Shown here: positions 6,162 through 7,138 of the stretch, piece after piece
Numbering within the stretch: the stretch's first letter is position 1
How the letters are laid out: every line of letters begins with the position of its first letter
Assembly (NCBI GenBank): GCA_023396665.1
Contig: JAEWVL010000350.1
Coordinates: 1-7,138, forward strand
Direction: 5' to 3'
Length of the DNA: 7,138 bases
From: Spirochaetota bacterium
Lineage (GTDB): Bacteria > Spirochaetota > UBA4802 > JAFGJZ01
Notes under the pieces: model-generated
The model's input: the letters and a program-made list of their open reading frames with translations, nothing else
What the model was told of the DNA's origin: nothing
Database searches by the model: none
Translations under genes and position numbers: made by a program

Positions 6162-6623
6162 ATGATAGAAACAAGCATTTGTATTTCGAGATCAAGGCTT
6201 CAACTCGTCAAGAATGCAATTGAAAAACTGCATATCTCAGAAAGCGAACTTTTATCGATTTTATTGTTCAAATCACGAAGTCTTTTTGGAGATTCAGCCG
6301 TAACAGGTCGTACAGTTGAATATCAGCGAAATACTGATAAAAGTGAGTATGTTATTCATCATATTACTTTGAAAGAAGTTGATTATGAATTTGCAACTGG
6401 AAGGCGTTTTCTTTTCAAGATTTCCGTCAGTTTTCTTTTTGCGATTTCCATTTCTGTTCTATTAAACGAGATACTATATGAAAGGACCAAAGAAAAGTGC
6501 AAAGTAAACCAAAACTGGACAAAATACAAAACTAACTTTTATTTTCAAAACTATACTGTTTATCATTTAGACGGTAATTCATCTGAATATTGGCTTATCC
6601 CATGGCCAAAAATGAAAGAATAG
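6162..6623 (+). CDS. Uncharacterised protein with two ribbon-helix-helix-like units
   Basis: I do not recognise a named family. The 153 residues read as two similar units. Unit 1 (about 2-42) has a short strand IETSICIS, a helix from SRLQLVKNAIEKLH, a turn at IS, and a helix SESELLSILLFKSRSLF. Unit 2 (about 62-107) has a strand YVIHHITL, a helix KEVDYEFATGRRFLFKI, a turn SVS, and a helix FLFAISISVLLNEILYE. This strand-helix-turn-helix order is that of CopG/Arc/MetJ DNA-binding proteins, which work as dimers; two units in one chain would make a pseudo-dimer. The tail is aromatic (NYTVYHLDGN, then EYWLIPWPK). The stretch 84-104 is hydrophobic enough to be read as a membrane segment, but its Lys, Ser and Asn residues argue against that. 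It is divergent to leuB, AT-rich, and preceded by palindromes it might bind. From memory it resembles small multi-copy proteins of some environmental diderms; this is unverified. Confidence 0.6.
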   Translation: MIETSICISRSRLQLVKNAIEKLHISESELLSILLFKSRSLFGDSAVTGRTVEYQRNTDKSEYVIHHITLKEVDYEFATGRRFLFKISVSFLFAISISVLLNEILYERTKEKCKVNQNWTKYKTNFYFQNYTVYHLDGNSSEYWLIPWPKMKE

Positions 6624-6768
6624 TAAAAAAACAGATCCAAATAATGAAAAATAATTAGTATTTCCAACGTCATTGAAAAGCGATTGATATTTTATTGAAT
6701 ATTAAAATATACGGGACAATACTAATGATTATTAGTACATATTTGATATAATCTTCAGGAGTAATTAC
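6624..6768. other. AT-rich gap with two inverted repeats
   Basis: ATATTTTA/TAAAATAT (6687-6694 with 6703-6710, eight-base loop) and TACTAAT-gatt-ATTAGTA (6720-6737) are perfect inverted repeats in very AT-rich sequence. Either could end transcription of the upstream gene or bind a regulator of the downstream one; neither has the GC core of a good terminator. Confidence 0.3.
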
Positions 6769-6952
6769 GTGCGAAGTTTAAAAATGTTTTTATTATTTTT
6801 CATTGCGTTTATCTGTGCTTGCGACATGAACACTCGGCCCAATTCAACAAACTGTTCAAAGAAAGCAAATATTTTGATGAACTGGATGCATATGTTGTAG
6901 AAACAATGCTATTTACTTGTTATTGGAAAGAATCAATTCCAATAAGATATTT
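6769..6952 (+). pseudogene. Lipoprotein gene remnant, frameshifted and cut by an IS
   Basis: A GTG at 6769, seven bases after a strong Shine-Dalgarno AGGAG (6757-6761), starts a clear lipoprotein signal: MRSLK, a hydrophobic core, and lipobox I-C-A-C with Cys18. In this frame translation stops at 6898-6900 after 43 codons, and the part past the Cys looks unlike protein (repeated Met, Trp, Asn). The -1 frame (open from 6765) reads more naturally from about 6822: HEHSAQFNKLFKESKYFDEL and onward to the IS boundary near 6952. The simplest reading is one gene that lost a base near 6810-6825 and was then truncated by the IS. Alternatives are a genuine 43-residue peptide ended by the hairpin at 6920-6945, or frameshifting at the T-runs (6787-6800). 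No homology is recognised for the body. Confidence 0.5.
6920..6945. terminator. Perfect 9-bp inverted repeat next to the IS end
   Basis: TTATTGGAA (6920-6928) and TTCCAATAA (6937-6945) are exact reverse complements around an eight-base loop. No long T-run follows on either strand, so terminator activity would be weak. It lies 19 bases after the frame-1 stop of the small lipoprotein reading frame and ends seven bases before the candidate IS end. Confidence 0.4.
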
Positions 6953-7138
6953 GCCTCTTTCCAGTTTTTTGGGATTCAGAGACAATCATAAACTGAGCGA
7001 ATATCTCTAAAAAAATTGAATTGCTGAAATATTTTCAACCTTAGATACTCGAAATCTTTATACCCATAAGCCATTCTTTGAATGACTCGTATTTTGTTGT
7101 TCAGGCCTTCCGCAAAAGCATTTGAATAATTATGTTCA
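6953..7138. mobile_element. ISL3-family insertion sequence, one end (other end outside window)
   Basis: The - strand transposase C-terminus defines the element. Its end on this side is placed at about 6953, where GCCTCTTTCCAGTTTTTTGG begins. ISL3-type terminal repeats, as I remember them, commonly begin GG(C/G)TCTT and carry a later T-run and GGG, so the match is good but not exact. The family makes 8-bp target duplications; the flanking eight bases here would be AGATATTT (6945-6952). The exact boundary may be off by a few bases because the other end cannot be seen. Confidence 0.6.
6976..7138 (-). CDS. ISL3-family transposase, C-terminal 53 residues
   Basis: Reading the - strand from 7137 to the TGA at 6978-6976 gives the C-terminal tail of an IS204/IS1001/IS1096/IS1165-type (ISL3 family) DDE transposase. 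The diagnostic segment is NAFAEGLNNKIRVIQRMAYG followed by YKDFEYLRLKIFQQFN. It contains the final catalytic Glu of the DDE triad in the AEGLNNKIR motif and the AYGY-x-(D/N)-F/E-x-(F/L)RL(K/R)I signature. The 5' part lies beyond the window. The stop is about 23 bases inside the proposed IS end, which is compact but normal for such elements. Nothing in the visible part is broken, so the element may be intact and mobile. Confidence 0.9.
   Translation of the reverse strand, partial: EHNYSNAFAEGLNNKIRVIQRMAYGYKDFEYLRLKIFQQFNFFRDIRSVYDCL

Noticed and set aside
6747..6752. Perfect TATAAT as promoter of the 6769 gene
   Set aside because: Transcription from it would start at about 6759, inside the Shine-Dalgarno site, and there is no -35 match at 16-18 bases. 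In this AT-rich stretch a chance match is likely.
6819..7010. A TTG-started 63-codon + strand reading frame as an independent gene
   Set aside because: It begins inside the lipoprotein signal region without its own Shine-Dalgarno, and its last roughly 19 codons fall inside the IS and run antisense to the transposase. I treat its left part as the shifted body of the broken lipoprotein gene.

Overview
The window is a stretch of bacterial chromosome that is mostly conserved housekeeping genes. The right-hand end becomes AT-rich and accessory, and the edge lies inside an insertion sequence. Three predicted lipoprotein signal peptides point to a diderm (Gram-negative type) bacterium. The lipobox of the M23 lipoprotein (T-M-N-C) is relaxed in the way often seen in spirochaetes. 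Base composition is moderately AT-rich. I cannot name the phylum: a Spirochaetota- or Fibrobacterota-like lineage is a guess from the lipoproteins and the style of the EF-G tail.

Left part (1-2667): the 3' end of an elongation factor G gene closes on a strong intrinsic terminator (613-643). After a non-coding gap of about 316 bases come two envelope genes on the + strand. One is an M23-family (LytM-like) peptidase lipoprotein (960-1622). The other is a lipoprotein made almost entirely of MORN repeats (1792-2667; ten full 23-residue repeats plus a partial one).

Middle (2756-4740): peptide deformylase (def), methionyl-tRNA formyltransferase (fmt) and a YhbY/CRM-domain ribosome-associated RNA-binding protein lie on the + strand. 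Fmt puts the formyl group on initiator Met-tRNA and Def removes it from the finished chain. YhbY belongs to ribosome assembly, so this is a translation block. It converges on leuB (3-isopropylmalate dehydrogenase, - strand, 4860-5927). A long hairpin with T-runs on both sides (4775-4812) can terminate transcription from both directions.

Right part (5928-7138): the divergent region between leuB and an unrecognised small gene (6162-6623) carries several palindromes and short direct repeats. The small gene appears to encode two ribbon-helix-helix-like units in one chain and could be a regulator acting on that region. Downstream is a lipoprotein start (6769) that runs out of frame after about 43 codons, while a better-looking reading frame continues at -1; this is probably a broken gene. 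At about 6953 a candidate inverted-repeat end begins an IS element. Its ISL3-family transposase C-terminus is read on the - strand from the window edge to 6976. The IS appears to have landed immediately beside a perfect 9-bp hairpin (6920-6945).

No tRNA, rRNA, CRISPR array or known defence system is visible. The points most worth a second look are the tandem RHH-like protein with its palindrome-rich upstream region, and the IS/broken-lipoprotein junction.
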